In this document: piece after piece, positions 11,016 to 21,326 of the stretch
Position numbering within the stretch: position 1 is the stretch's first letter
Layout of the letters: every line of letters begins with the position of its first letter
Source of the DNA: Ichthyophis bannanicus
Lineage: Eukaryota; Chordata; Amphibia; Gymnophiona; Ichthyophiidae
Direction of reading: 5' to 3'
Length of the DNA stretch: 64,000 nucleotides
Assembly: GCA_033557465.1 (NCBI GenBank)
Contig: CM066040.1
Coordinates: 323,038,297 to 323,102,296, forward strand
Translations under genes and position numbers: made by a program
The notes under the pieces: generated by a model
Told to the model about the DNA's origin: nothing
The model's input: the letters and a program-made list of their open reading frames with translations, nothing else
Database searches by the model: none

Positions 11016-11132
11016 GAAATAATTGAATTTCCCATCCTGAAGTTAAATGGCAGAACGATGGAGATAGAATCAACCTTCCATACGTACGTGCAGCCTGTGG
11101 TGCACCCTCAGCTCACCCCCTTCTGCACAGAG
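11016..11132 (+). CDS. ERI3: ERI3 internal coding exon (3'-5' exoribonuclease domain)
   Basis: This 117-bp stretch is one phase-0 exon: TTGTAG acceptor at 11010-11015 and GAG/GTAAAG donor at 11130-11138. It encodes 39 residues starting EIIEFPILKLNGRTMEIEST and ending VHPQLTPFCTE. From memory of vertebrate ERI3 this is the segment just after the first catalytic motif (DFEATC) and before LTGI of the DEDDh exonuclease fold. I recall Met where this exon has Thr after STFH; otherwise it looks essentially unchanged. ERI1-family proteins trim RNA 3' ends; the substrates of ERI3 are poorly known. ERI1 and ERI2 are less similar in this stretch, so ERI3 is preferred. No other ERI3 exon was found in the window, so the gene's introns here exceed 11 kb upstream and 52 kb downstream. 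Confidence 0.93.
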
Positions 11133-11249
11133 GTAAAGCAAGAGCAAAGGGCACTGCAGCATTGGCTAAAGACCATGCAGTTGTTAACATTAGTTATTAG
11201 AAGGTTCTACTGCTTAAAGCAAGAATGCTAGTTAGACATCCTAACTTGT

Positions 11250-11720
11250 ATGTTTGGTTAAATATTATAGAAGCATAGGCCATATGGTCTCTATGCCCTT
11301 CCATATCAACTTTTCTAGTTGCTTTTTTCCCTTTAGAGATCTGTGTTTGTCCCATGCTTTTTTGAATTCAGCTACTGTCCTCGTCTCTACTATCTCCATT
11401 GGGAGACTATGCCACACATCTACTATTCTTTCAGTAAAGAAATATTTCCACATATTACTCCTGAGTCTATGCCCTTTCACCCTCATCCTATGTCCCCTCA
11501 TTGCAGAGTTTATGTGCAATTGAAAGAGGCTCTCCTCCTGTGCATTTATGCCACAGAGGTATTTAAATGTGTCTATCATATCTCCTCTATCCCATCTTTC
11601 CTCTAAGGTATACATATAGTTTTATAATGAAGACCACTGACAAATTTGGTAGCCACTCTCTGCACCGACTCCATCCTGTTTATATCCTTTTGAAGGACAG
11701 TATCCCATCCATGCTCTCTG
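11250..11720 (-). mobile_element. CR1/L2-like LINE fragment, RT C-terminal region
   Basis: The minus strand encodes a 116-residue open segment containing LEERWDRGDMIDTFKYLCG, RGHRMRV, KYFFTERIVDVWHSLP and FKKAWDKH. These are typical of the C-terminal end of jockey-superfamily (CR1/L2) reverse transcriptase proteins. Related wording ([31 protein letters not shown]) occurs in the CR1 copies near 40-44 kb, but this copy is clearly from another subfamily. It is 5'-truncated, and similarity fades beyond about 11720. Confidence 0.75.
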
Positions 11721-12617
11721 TAACCTTGAAAAAGACACTTGACCTCTGCTCAATCTTTCTTCTGCTATTTCTTAATTTTTTTCACACAGATAAAAGATCT
11801 TTGAACAATGTTGTCCCGTCTCTGATCAATGTGTTTAGCTCTTTCTGCACTTGTGTTGTATTAGGTAGTTACAAGGAGGGATCTGCTGTGAGAGTAGTGG
11901 ATGTGTATAGCACAGCACGTCATGTCCATTATATTGCAGGATGGTAGGGGCAGTTTGAGAGCAGCTGAGAATCCCTGCTTGAAAGAGATTATAATAAATA
12001 TTTTGGCTTTCACTAGTGCTTCTACTAATAAAGCACGTTTGGTGGGATTTGGGGATTTCACTCTCGCCTCCAGCTCTTATCATAGCCCAGTGCTCTGAAG
12101 CTTTGTGATGTGTGTATTCTTGGCTTTATGTGGAGGAGCCCTTCTTGTTAAATGGCAGTTAAGTGGCTTTGTTTCACAGCCTGTGCTTAGGTGGGATAGG
12201 GGCTTATTGCATTCTTTGTGTGGGAGGCCCGATTATCTGATTGCTCACCAGAGACGAGTTCTTATGCAATCAGCACACAGCCTTGCTTCTCCAATAAACC
12301 TATTTCTGCTCTTTTCTTTGCTCCCCCCCTCTTCAGATGGCTTGAAAGCGCCTTTTCATAGAGATATACCTCTGATGTTAATGCAACATGCACATATGTC
12401 TGGACAGACACTGGTAGAGGTGTACACATTTACTTAGAAACACAAATGTCTAAAGAAAAAGGACTGTCTCTGCCCATTTGTACCTTCTACTATTTCGTCA
12501 CAGGTCTGTCTTGGTTTATGGTTATCCCCCACTGTTCTTCCACTAAGGTTCTGATGTATCCATTCCATGGATGCTTAAACTTTGCCAACATTTTGGATTT
12601 TATATATAGATATATCT
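11721..12617. other. Non-coding intron stretch
   Basis: No convincing gene or repeat is visible. Short ORFs here lack recognisable motifs and splice-site context. Confidence 0.5.
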
Positions 12618-12735
12618 GGAGTGGAGGAGTAGCCTAATGGTTAGAGCACTGGCTTGGTAACCGAGACACCAGGGTTTGATTCCCACTTGCACTCCTTGTA
12701 GCCTCGGGCAAGTCACTTCACCCTCCATTGCCTGG
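12618..12735 (+). repeat. tRNA-headed SINE, copy 2 (head and part of body)
   Basis: A well-preserved Pol III promoter head: A box TAGCCTAATGG at about 12630 and B box GGTTTGATTCC at about 12673-12683. The family body CGGGCAAGTCACTTCACCCTCCATTGCC follows. The distal tail is missing or too diverged to see. Because the body follows directly, this is a SINE, not a tRNA gene. Confidence 0.8.
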
Positions 12736-13752
12736 CAATCTATCTCCAATCACACTGTCAAGAAAACCCAGGAGCAGCTGGGTTTCCAGACTCAGAATTG
12801 ACTCAAAGGCATGCATTGTATTTTTTTCATTTGCTTATCTGGAGCACAGCCACAGATCCTCTAATGAATGTACACATATGGGTGCACACACATATATGCT
12901 CATGTATGCATATTATCATGGGTGAAGAAATGGTGCCTGTTTCAGCTTCATGCTAGATCATGATCAGTCCATCTTTTCCTAGTCTGCCTATATATCTATA
13001 TAAAACACGTGTGCCCACACCACCCACCCACAACCACACATGTTTGCATGAGTATCAGTAATCACAGACTTGCCTAGCTATCAAAATGGTTTTGAGACAT
13101 GCTAAAAATATTGCAATCCGTTGAAGAGCGTAAGTCCTAGGACTCCTCCCTCTGGCACCCCATTTAGCTTCTTCCTCTCCACCTCTCCATTTATCACCAC
13201 TTTCTCTTGCTTATCACTGAACCTTGTTTTCTACTGATCAGACTTGCCCATTTTGCTTAGGACTATCCTTTGTGGAATGATTGTGAAGATCTTTCTGAAA
13301 TCTAAATACTCTACCTTCAGTGCACTTCCTTAATCAAAGTCTATGACCTCCCAGTAGAGAAGTTGATCATATTTGTTTGACCTGACTTCCTCTAATGAAT
13401 ACATTTTGCTTTGGATTCTAGAATCCACTGGTTTGGAAATAATGAACATCATCCCCCACCATCAAGGTCAGGCCAAGTGGCCTGTACTTGCCAGCTTTAG
13501 CTGGGTTGGCTGGACCCTGCATTGACAGGGTGGGCAATGGAGTTTTTCACATTGCATTGATTGCTCAAAGGATTTTAACTTGGGAGCACCTAACAAAATA
13601 TGAGAAATCAGTGTTTGCCTGTATTCTTTAAATAAAACCAGTGGTTCCTAGCAGTTAATATCTTGACCAATCATTAAATAATCTTATATTGTAATATTTG
13701 GGCCCATGCATGTGGTTTATTTGCATGTATGTGTCAGTGAGGGAAAGCTATA
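12736..13752. other. Non-coding intron stretch
   Basis: Contains short AT-rich and CA-rich simple sequence (for example around 12880-13040) but no gene or repeat family that I recognise. Confidence 0.5.
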
Positions 13753-13907
13753 ATCTCCAGGAACAAGCAGGAATGAGTCTTCACATATGGGTATCGTCGG
13801 TACCGACGGAGCCTGCGCGGGAACGCTCCCCAGCGTCCAGTAAGAAAGCTTTTGGGAGCATCCCACAGCGCCTGCGCGCTGCCTTTCCCAACCGCCTCTC
13901 TCCAGTT
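13753..13907 (+). repeat. DIRS-C left inverted terminal repeat
   Basis: Inverted match to 19196-19357, for example CGTCGGTACCGACGGAGCCT and GGGAGCATCCCACAGCGCCT against their complements near the right end. Few mismatches are visible. Confidence 0.92.
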
Positions 13908-14121
13908 CTTCTTTTCCGTGGAGCCAGCAGGTCGTGTTCCTGTCACCGCAGAAGAAGTTCTTTATTTTTTTCTTTATTTTTCTGTGTCGCGTCTGCCTTC
14001 GACGTCAGACCGGTACCGCCGGTCTTTTCTTTTCTTTCTTCTTTAAAAAAAACAAAAAAACCCTTTCTTATTTCAGCTGTGCGTTTTTATTTTGGGCCTT
14101 AGGCCTAAATATTTTCTCCTC

Positions 14122-15951
14122 ATGGAGAAGCCCGCTTCCGGGTTCAAAAAGTGCACAAAATGTGGCGGTACTATTTCTGTCACCGACACCCATGATTGGT
14201 GTCTGAAATGTTTGGGTCCTGACCATTCCATCACGGATTGTGTGTCCTGCACCATGATGTCTAAGAGGGATCGGCAGAACCGAGCAGCCAAGCTCAGTAC
14301 CCTGTTACCCTCTGATTCAGCCTCGGTGGCATCGACGTCTTCCAGGGCTGCTTCTTCCTCCCATGGATCTCAGGTAACCAAACATAAATCTAGCCGGTCC
14401 TCGAAGGGCAAATCTCCCTCTAAGCATCGAGATGCCTCCGGGCTTGTCCTCGAGGATTCCGCTCCGGCAAAATTACCCCGGCGGGAAGTTCCGGCTTCCA
14501 AAGCATTGTCTATGGGGTCACAGGTTGACATCGATGGCTCGGCCTCGACCGATCACCTGTTGCCGTGTTCTGGGGTACCGGTGGCCTCCACTGGTACCGA
14601 CATCCAGACTTTGGTGGCGTCGATGGATCAGAAAATTCTGTCCATGCAGCGCACCCTTACGGCGTTTATGCAGGCTTCGACGCCTCCGGTATCGCAACAA
14701 TCCCCGTTACCGGTACCGGCACCGGCACTGTTCGCCTCGACATCGGCTTCGGTGACGACTGCAACGGTACCCTGTCCTATGATGCCCATCGGTACCGAAC
14801 TGGTACCGCTTACTCCTGATGTCGATCCCACTCGGTACGCGTATCGGGCTTTACAGGAGCATCCAGACAGGCGATACGTCGATTCCTCCGAAGACTCTGA
14901 GTCGGAGGCTTCTGTCGATGCACCGGTACTTCTTCCTCAGGAGTCTGCTTCTCCAAAACGAAGAATGTCTCCTCCAGTGGACTTGTCTTTTCAAGACTTC
15001 ATTAGGGAAGTAGCTAGAGGCCTCTCCATCACAGTGGCCTCTGAGTCAGAGCCTAGAGCCAAGCAATTAGATATTTTGCAATATCCTAAGGCTCCTAAGG
15101 AAGCAGCTACCTTACCTATTCATGAGATTCTTTATGATCTCATGTTGGGCATGTGGGAGACTCCTCTCACCACCTCTCCTCATTCTCGTAGGTTGGACAC
15201 CATGTATCGTGTCCCTCCCTGTCCTGGTTTTCATAAGACTCAGCTTCCTCACCACTCTATTGTGGTTGAGTCTGCTATGAAGAAAATAAAGAGTGCAAAG
15301 AGACACTCATCTAACCCTCCAGGACGTGAATGTAGGACTCTAGATGCTTTTGGCCGAAGGATTTTCCAGGCCAATATGCTTGCTGCCAGAATCAACTCCT
15401 ATAGTCTCTATATGGGGATGTTTCTAAAAGAAGTCACAGATCTGCAGACTTTAGCCCCTTTTATTTCAGAAGATAAAAGGCAGGAATTTCTCACTTGGCT
15501 CAAACATGCCCAAGATGTTTCCAAATTCTCCAACCGTGCAGCCTTTGACTCTTTTGAGTGTGTAAGCAGAGCCACGGCTATTGCCATAGGTGCACGCAGA
15601 ATTGCTTGGTTACAAGCCTCTGATTTGGAACTCTGGGTCCAAGATGAGTTGGGAAACCTTCCTTGTACAGGTGAAAACCTGTTTGGCAGGGATTGGCACG
15701 CAAAGGCCACTCAGATGGATGCTGAGAACTCTGCTTTGGATCAACTTTCAAAGTCTACCTCTGCCCCTGTTAAGAAAAGATTGTTCAAAAAGACATCTTT
15801 TTCTAAAAAGGGAAGATATTATCCTGCTCATGCGCACACATCTTCTGCAGGTTGTTTTGCTGCAAAGCGTCAGCAACCACCTAAACAGGCCAAGTCAAAG
15901 GCTGCCAGGCCTACCACAGCCCAGCAGCCTCAACCTCCTCAGGGCCTTTGA
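14122..15951 (+). CDS. DIRS-C ORF1, gag-like protein with CCHC knuckle
   Basis: A 609-residue open frame. I take ATG 14122 (MEKPASGF) because this start is shared with DIRS-B and D, whereas the in-frame ATG at 14092 is not. Near the N terminus lies C-x2-C-x12-C-x2-C-x4-H-x4-C-x2-C, in which CLKCLGPDHSITDC is a classical gag CCHC knuckle. A Ser/Lys-rich segment follows (residues ~60-110), then a Val/Pro linker, an acidic patch (SSEDSESEASVD), the module SFQDFIREVARGLSI and a conserved C-terminal half ending in a basic Gln/Pro-rich tail. It should package the element's RNA, by analogy with other DIRS ORF1 proteins. The stop is TGA followed by C, and the same frame then stays open into ORF3. Confidence 0.88.
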   Translation: MEKPASGFKKCTKCGGTISVTDTHDWCLKCLGPDHSITDCVSCTMMSKRDRQNRAAKLSTLLPSDSASVASTSSRAASSSHGSQVTKHKSSRSSKGKSPSKHRDASGLVLEDSAPAKLPRREVPASKALSMGSQVDIDGSASTDHLLPCSGVPVASTGTDIQTLVASMDQKILSMQRTLTAFMQASTPPVSQQSPLPVPAPALFASTSASVTTATVPCPMMPIGTELVPLTPDVDPTRYAYRALQEHPDRRYVDSSEDSESEASVDAPVLLPQESASPKRRMSPPVDLSFQDFIREVARGLSITVASESEPRAKQLDILQYPKAPKEAATLPIHEILYDLMLGMWETPLTTSPHSRRLDTMYRVPPCPGFHKTQLPHHSIVVESAMKKIKSAKRHSSNPPGRECRTLDAFGRRIFQANMLAARINSYSLYMGMFLKEVTDLQTLAPFISEDKRQEFLTWLKHAQDVSKFSNRAAFDSFECVSRATAIAIGARRIAWLQASDLELWVQDELGNLPCTGENLFGRDWHAKATQMDAENSALDQLSKSTSAPVKKRLFKKTSFSKKGRYYPAHAHTSSAGCFAAKRQQPPKQAKSKAARPTTAQQPQPPQGL

Positions 15952-17866
15952 CTTGCAACTAGAGAACTTAGCCTTTCTAGCTCTGGAAAAACCAGAGCCC
16001 CTCACCATTCCAGGAAGGTTAGCTTACTTTGCTCCCAGATGGGAGCAAATCACAGCAGAGCAATGGACCCTCTCCATTATAAGGCAAGGGTACAAACTTC
16101 ATTTCTTAAGCCTTCCTCCTCACATCATGGTGAAACAGTTCAATTCTCCAATATCTCTCCTCAACCTTCTAGGTCAGGAGATTTCTACCCTTCTTGCCCA
16201 AGGGGCAATAGAAGAAGTACCTCTTCTTCAACAGGGCTCAGGGTTCTACTCCCCTTATTTTCTTATCCCAAAGAAAACAGGGGGCTACAGACCCATATTA
16301 GATCTCAGAGAATTGAACAAGTTTCTATTCAAAGAGAAATTCAAAATGATTTCTCTAGGGGCTCTGCTTCCATATCTTCAGAGTCAGGACTGTCTTTGTT
16401 CTCTAGATCTCAAGGATGCGTACACCCATGTCCTCATCCATCCAACACACAGAAGGTTCCTTCGGTTCCTTTTTCAAGGAAAGCACTACCAATACAGGGT
16501 GCTTCCTTTCGGTCTGGTCTCTGCACCAAGGGTGTTCACGAAATTCATGGCAGTAGTACCTGCATTTCTCCGCACTCTGGGAATATTCATATTCCCATAT
16601 CTGGACGACTGGCTCATTCGAGCCCCATCCCAGTCAGAGGCCCAGACTTGCCTAACCTGCACAATGCGTATCCTTCAGTATTTGGGACTAGTAATAAACA
16701 TCCCAAAATCCAATCTCACCCCTACTCAGTCTCTGGAGTTCATAGGGGCCTTGCTGGATACCACAACTGCCAGGGCCTATCTTCGTCAGGCCCGTTGCCT
16801 ACGTCTAGTGCAGTTAGCCTCCCAGATTCAGTTAAAGTCCCACTTAACTGTTCGAGAGATGTTACAACTATTAGGCCACATAGCATCCACCGTGCATGTG
16901 GTTCCATATGCTCGCCTCCATATGAGGGCAGCTCAATGGACTGTCCACTCAATGGACTCAGGCATCAGGTTGCCTGTCAGACAAAATAGCAAACTCCAGT
17001 CGCCTTTTTTGGTCTCTCCAGTGGTGGAAGTCCTCTCAAAACCTGTTGCTGGGGTCCCCTTTTCAACAACCACTACCCCAAGCAACTCTCACAACAGATG
17101 CTTCTTCAAAGGGTTGGGGAGCTCATCTACAAGATCTCTCCACCTAGGGCATCTGGTCTCCACAGGAGACTTCTCTGCATATCAATCTATTGGAACTCAG
17201 AGCAATGTTCTTAGAGTGTTCCATACCCTGCTCAGCTACAGGACAGTCCTCATCCATACGGACGACCAAGTAGCCATGTTCTATGTGAACAAGCAGGGCG
17301 GGACTGGCTCTCTGTCGCTTTGCAACGAAGCTTTGCGACTGTGGGCCTTCGCCAGAGAGCATCACATCCATCTTCTGGCAGTATATCTTCCAGGCGTTCA
17401 AAACTCTTGGGCGGACAGACTCAGTCGAGTTCTGCTTCCACACGAATGGTCCCTTCACATGGACCAGGTAGCCAGGATTTTTCGAATTTGGGGAACCCCG
17501 GACATAGACCTCTTTGCAAGTCCGTGGAATGCCAAACTTCCCTGGTTCTGTTCCAGAATTCCGTGTCAGGGAGTTCAGGCCAAGGATGCCTTCATCCTTC
17601 ACTGGGGTCAAGACTTCCTTTATGCCTTTCCACCAATTCCCCTAATTCCCAAAACACTATTGAAGCTTCAGAGAGATCGAGGGACCATGATCCTCATAGC
17701 ACCACATTGGCCACACCAAGTGTGGTACCCTCTACCTCTGCATCTCTCTCAAGCTCCCTCCCTGGACTTGGGCTCCGCACCAGACCTTCTATCCCAGGAA
17801 GAGGGAACATTATGGCACCCAAACCCCCAGTCGCTCCATCTCAGGGCTTGGTTGCTGAGGGCTTAG
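15590..17866 (+). pseudogene. DIRS-C ORF2, RT / RNase H / methyltransferase-like, with a frame-swapped RNase H
   Basis: The RT is complete: YFLIPKKTGGYRPILDLREL, SLDLKDAYTHVLIHP, VLPFGLVSAPRVF and the catalytic YLDDWL near 16600. A 2-bp loss near 16945 then throws the frame into that of ORF3 for about 88 codons, until a second change near 17210 restores it. The first RNase H aspartate block (TTDAS in DIRS-D) is therefore not translated, and the later TDN reads TDD. The methyltransferase-like tail TPDIDLFASPWNAKL with YAFPPIPLI is normal. The frame is long and open but RNase H should be inactive. The true start is unknown; the first ~120 codons overlap ORF1 and are probably not used. Confidence 0.85.
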
Positions 17867-18903
17867 GCCTTCAAGATTTTCATCTCTCTCAGCAAGTCAG
17901 AGATGTTGTTCATGCCTCTAGAAAGCCTTCTACTAGACGTTCCTATGCTTTCAAATGGAAAAGATTTACCATTTGGTGTGCAGAGAAGGGTCTAAACCCT
18001 GTTGCAATACCTCTGAATTCTCTTCTAGAGTATCTCCTGCATCTATCCCATGCAGGTCTGAAAACGAATTCAGTAAGAGTCCATTTGAGTGCTATTGCAG
18101 CGTCCCTCAAGTCTCTCAATGGACAACCTATTTCCTCTCACCCTCTTATAGCAAGATTCATGAGAGGCCTTCTTTTAACTAAACCTCCCATTAGACCACC
18201 TCCAGTGGCATGGGACTTAAACCTGGTTCTTGGCCAGCTCATGAAGCCACCCTTTGAACCTTTAGCCACCACCTCCTTGAAATTTCTTTCTTGGAAGGTT
18301 ATTTTTCTCATTGCAGTCACCTCAGCATGCCGCATCAGTGAGTTGCAAGCTTTGGTGGGTAATCCACCTTACACAAGGTTCCATCATGATAAGGTAGTCC
18401 TCAGGACCAACCAACACTTTATGCCTAAAGTGGTCTCGCCTTTTCATCTGAACCAAGAGGTATATTTACCTGTCTTTTTTCCAGGACCTCATGCATCAAA
18501 TGCAGAGAGGAATCTTCATACCTTGGATTGTAAGAGAGCTCTTGCTTTTTACTTACAAAGAACACAGCAACATAGAAAGTCTTCTCAACTCTTTGTTGCT
18601 TTTGATCCTTCTCATTTAGGACTTCCAGTCTCTAAAAGAACACTGTCCAACTGGATTGCTCAGTGTATTTCTTTTGCCTACCAGAGTAGAAACCTTTCTC
18701 TGGAGGGCCATGTCACAGCTCACAATGTGAGAGCCATGGCAGCCTCAATGGCTCATCTAAATTCTGTGTCCATCGACCAAATCTGTCGAGCGGCCACCTG
18801 GGCCTCGGTTCATACCTTCACAGCCCATTACTGCTTGGACAAGGACTCCTGCCGGGATGCCTCGTTTGGTCAGGCTTTTCTCAAACACCTGTTCCATTCC
18901 TAA
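17320..18903 (+). CDS. DIRS-C ORF3, tyrosine recombinase
   Basis: An open frame of 527 residues ending at TAA 18901-18903; the real N terminus is uncertain because the frame overlaps ORF2 until 17866. The recognisable recombinase begins near 17850 (HASRKPSTRRSYAFKWKRF). Catalytic positions are visible: Arg in CRISEL, His and Arg in HNVRAMAAS, His in SVHTF and the nucleophile Tyr in AHYCLD. DIRS elements use such a recombinase instead of an integrase to insert circular DNA, which fits the lack of target duplications here. All five catalytic positions look intact. Confidence 0.87.
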   Translation: MQRSFATVGLRQRASHPSSGSISSRRSKLLGGQTQSSSASTRMVPSHGPGSQDFSNLGNPGHRPLCKSVECQTSLVLFQNSVSGSSGQGCLHPSLGSRLPLCLSTNSPNSQNTIEASERSRDHDPHSTTLATPSVVPSTSASLSSSLPGLGLRTRPSIPGRGNIMAPKPPVAPSQGLVAEGLGLQDFHLSQQVRDVVHASRKPSTRRSYAFKWKRFTIWCAEKGLNPVAIPLNSLLEYLLHLSHAGLKTNSVRVHLSAIAASLKSLNGQPISSHPLIARFMRGLLLTKPPIRPPPVAWDLNLVLGQLMKPPFEPLATTSLKFLSWKVIFLIAVTSACRISELQALVGNPPYTRFHHDKVVLRTNQHFMPKVVSPFHLNQEVYLPVFFPGPHASNAERNLHTLDCKRALAFYLQRTQQHRKSSQLFVAFDPSHLGLPVSKRTLSNWIAQCISFAYQSRNLSLEGHVTAHNVRAMAASMAHLNSVSIDQICRAATWASVHTFTAHYCLDKDSCRDASFGQAFLKHLFHS

Positions 18904-19017
18904 TCAACTCCTACCCACCTACCCTGGTTGGATGCCAGAGATCCATGGCAGGAGGTAGAGTCCTTTTCAAGGACACACAACCTGGGGTTCTCCCCTGGCA
19001 TCTGCAGCTAGGGAGTC

Positions 19018-19116
19018 CCCATATGTGAAGACTCATTCCTGCTTGTTCCTGGAGATAGCACAGTTACTTACCTGTAACAGGTGATCTCTGGGAACAGCAG
19101 GAATAAGTCTTCACAA
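19018..19116 (+). repeat. DIRS-C internal complementary region
   Basis: Joined reverse complements of the element's two ends: CCTGCTTGTTCCTGGAGAT for the left end and AGCACAGTTACTTACCTG for the right end. Confidence 0.92.
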
Positions 19117-19195
19117 CCCACCCACCTCCCCTAGGAGTTGTATCTCTATCTTTCTTTCCTTTCCTCTCTCTCTCTTTGTCTCAGCTTTAAAACTC

Positions 19196-19385
19196 GAACT
19201 GGAGAGAGACGGTTGGGAAAGGCGGGAAGGCAGCGCGCAGGCGCTGTGGGATGCTCCCAAAAGTTTTCTTATTGGACGCTGGGGAGCGTTCCCGCGCAGG
19301 CTCCGTCGGTACCGACGATACCCATATGTGAAGACTTATTCCTGCTGATCCCAGAGATCACCTGTTACAGGTAAGTAACTGTGCT
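19196..19385 (+). repeat. DIRS-C right inverted terminal repeat with extension
   Basis: Complement of the left ITR plus the outer extension CACCTGTTACAGGTAAGT...; CAG/GTAAGT at 19368-19376 is a perfect splice-donor string. Confidence 0.92.
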
Positions 19386-20282
19386 ATTTACGCATAAGAG
19401 AGACATATAGACACAGTCAAAAGCGGACATTTAAAGGTGCATTGCATCAGCTCCCATAAATGCAGTATCTGCACAGAGTTACATAGGGGTCTGTGTGAAA
19501 AAGCCTTTGGAGGCTGCATGCCTCTCACAGGATTCACTGAGACCAAGTTCCAGGTTTTGCCTTCATTTGATAGACCATGGGGGTCATTTTAAGTCTGGAC
19601 TTCTGAAGACATGCATGTGCACATCCAAATCAGAGACATCTGCAGAGCCATTTTGCAAATGGCTTTTAAAGCTATCACCAGTGTGGGGACGTCCAGTAGG
19701 CAGGGGATGTAGCAAAAGCATTTCTAGGGAGGTGCAATGGACTTACACGTTCCCTTTCAATTTCAGAAATGTTGGGGATGTTTGCAGGCATGTCCATGTT
19801 TATACCTGCTGCAGGCATGGATAGGCATCAGGAAACTGCTTGTTTGGCCTTAAAACATCCAGCGAGTGTAGAGAAGATGAGGGAGTTAAGTGACTAGCCT
19901 AAGATCACAAAGGCCCATACTGGGATCTGAACCTTGGCTACCCTGCTCCTAACCCACTGCTCTGGCCATTATGCTGTTAGATGTCCCAGTTCTGATGTGC
20001 TATTCTGTGGAAGTCTATGTGGGCGTCTCCATAGATGTCCATATTGGGCACACCCATGTTTGTAAAATTGTGTCTGAACTTGCAGGTGCCTGCTGTTTTT
20101 AGATGTTCTGGCTTTGATGTACCAGATTGCACGTGGACATTCTTTATTTAACAACTTTTTTTATACTGCTTTATCTACAAGTCAAAGTGGTATATAACTA
20201 ACTTAAATTGGAAAGCATTTACAAATAACTTGACCTGACAGGCATTTACAGTGCAACTGAGTGAAACACTACATTACACTGT
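19386..20282. other. Intron stretch with worn SINE-like pieces
   Basis: Around 19860-19985 the minus strand reads like a degraded tRNA-headed SINE (GTTCAGATCCC as a worn B box, then GGCTAGTCACTTAAC). Around 20155-20195 there is sequence like a SINE tail on the minus strand. Nothing coding is visible. Confidence 0.45.
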
Positions 20283-20295
20283 TAAAATAATTTTT
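20283..20295. repeat. Target-site duplication of the large L1, left copy
   Basis: TAAAATAATTTTT, identical to 37217-37229. It lies next to the poly-T run that marks the 3' end of the minus-strand L1. Confidence 0.8.
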
Positions 20296-20646
20296 TTTTT
20301 ATTTTTTATAATTTGAAGTTTTTATTGACACACCACACAATATACAGCACAGAACCTTGGAACCACAACCAAACGTAGGTTACACAGTCATTCACAACCA
20401 TCCTACAATCCATAATTCGACGGCCCAGCAATTATATTCCCTCTCCCTATGTGCACCTTTGATACTATACAACAGTAAAACCTAATATTAAATACCTTCC
20501 CTAAGATGTTGCTCTAGTTTCTAGGAGTCCTCTCATACAAAATTACATTCCCCAATTTGTCCTGCAACTTGTGTAGTTATTATACAGCATATCAAATTAA
20601 AGCTTGATACTTCTCTCTAAACTATACGTGTGGGTGTACATTATTT

Positions 20647-20807
20647 ATCTCCAGGAACAAGCAGGAATAAGTCATCACATATGGGTACGTCGGTACCGAC
20701 GGAGCCCGCGCGGGAAAGCTCCCCAGCTTTTCAGATTAAAAGCTTTTGGGGCCTCCCACTGCACATGCGCGCTGCCTTCCCGCCTTCCTGACCAGCTCTC
20801 GTCAGTT
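20647..20807 (+). repeat. DIRS-D left inverted terminal repeat
   Basis: Inverted match to 26381-26540, including ACGTCGGTACCGACGGAGCC, GGGAAAGCTCCCCAGCTTTT and GACCAGCTCTCGTCAGTT. Very few mismatches are visible. Confidence 0.94.
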
Positions 20808-20904
20808 TCTTTTTTTCCGCGGAGCCAGCAGGTCGTGTTCCTGTCACCGCTGAAGAAATTGTTAATTTTATTGTTTTCTTTCTTTCTTTCTTTATTTTCT
20901 TTAT

Positions 20905-21186
20905 TTTTATTTTAGCTGTATTTATATCCCGCTTTTCACCGGGTCAAAGCGGTCAATTGGGAGATACATTTAACACGAGGGGATATGACACACATACGCT
21001 AATACTTACAGGGAACATGGGCAATGGAGGGTTAAGTGGCTTGCCCAAGACCACAAGGAGTGCCTATAGGACTAGAAATCCCAGTCCCTCCGGCCTGAGA
21101 TTGCTGTCCCCAGGTGGGACTTGAACCCCCGGCCCTGCGGCCCGAAGTACCTTGTCTTAACCACTAGGCCACTCCTCCCCCCCTTT
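20905..21186 (-). repeat. tRNA-headed SINE, copy 3, in the DIRS-D leader
   Basis: On the minus strand the head has A box TGGCCTAGTGG (21171-21161) and B box GGTTCAAGTCC (21128-21118). The body CTTGGGCAAGCCACTTAACC and a tail (CCGGTGAAAAGCGGGATATA) follow, ending near 20905. The DIRS leader continues on both sides when compared with DIRS-C (CCTGTCACCGC before, CCGGTACTGCCGG after), so it is an insertion into the element. The target duplication is unclear; TTTAG on both sides is the only hint. Confidence 0.85.
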
Positions 21187-21326
21187 AGACCGCGTACCTG
21201 CCTTCCCCATTCTGAAACCGGTACTGCCGGTCTCTCTTTCTTTCTTTTGAAAAAAAAAAAAAAATTTCTTTTCTTCAGCACAGCTTGGTACTTTGTTAGG
21301 CCTTCAGGCCTACACAAATTCTCCTC

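Larger units (their letters stand above)
13753..19385 (+). mobile_element. DIRS-C: nearly intact DIRS retrotransposon
   Basis: A 5.6 kb copy with ITRs at 13753-13907 and 19196-19385 and an internal complementary region at 19018-19116. ORF1 and the recombinase ORF3 are open. ORF2 is open as well, but only because two frameshifts compensate in its RNase H region. It begins ATCTCCAGGAACAAGC and ends AAGTAACTGTGCT. It is closely related to DIRS-B and DIRS-D. Confidence 0.93.

Noticed and set aside
12618..12690. tRNA gene candidate (A and B boxes present)
   Set aside because: The SINE body shared with two other copies follows directly, and no anticodon arm or acceptor pairing could be made.
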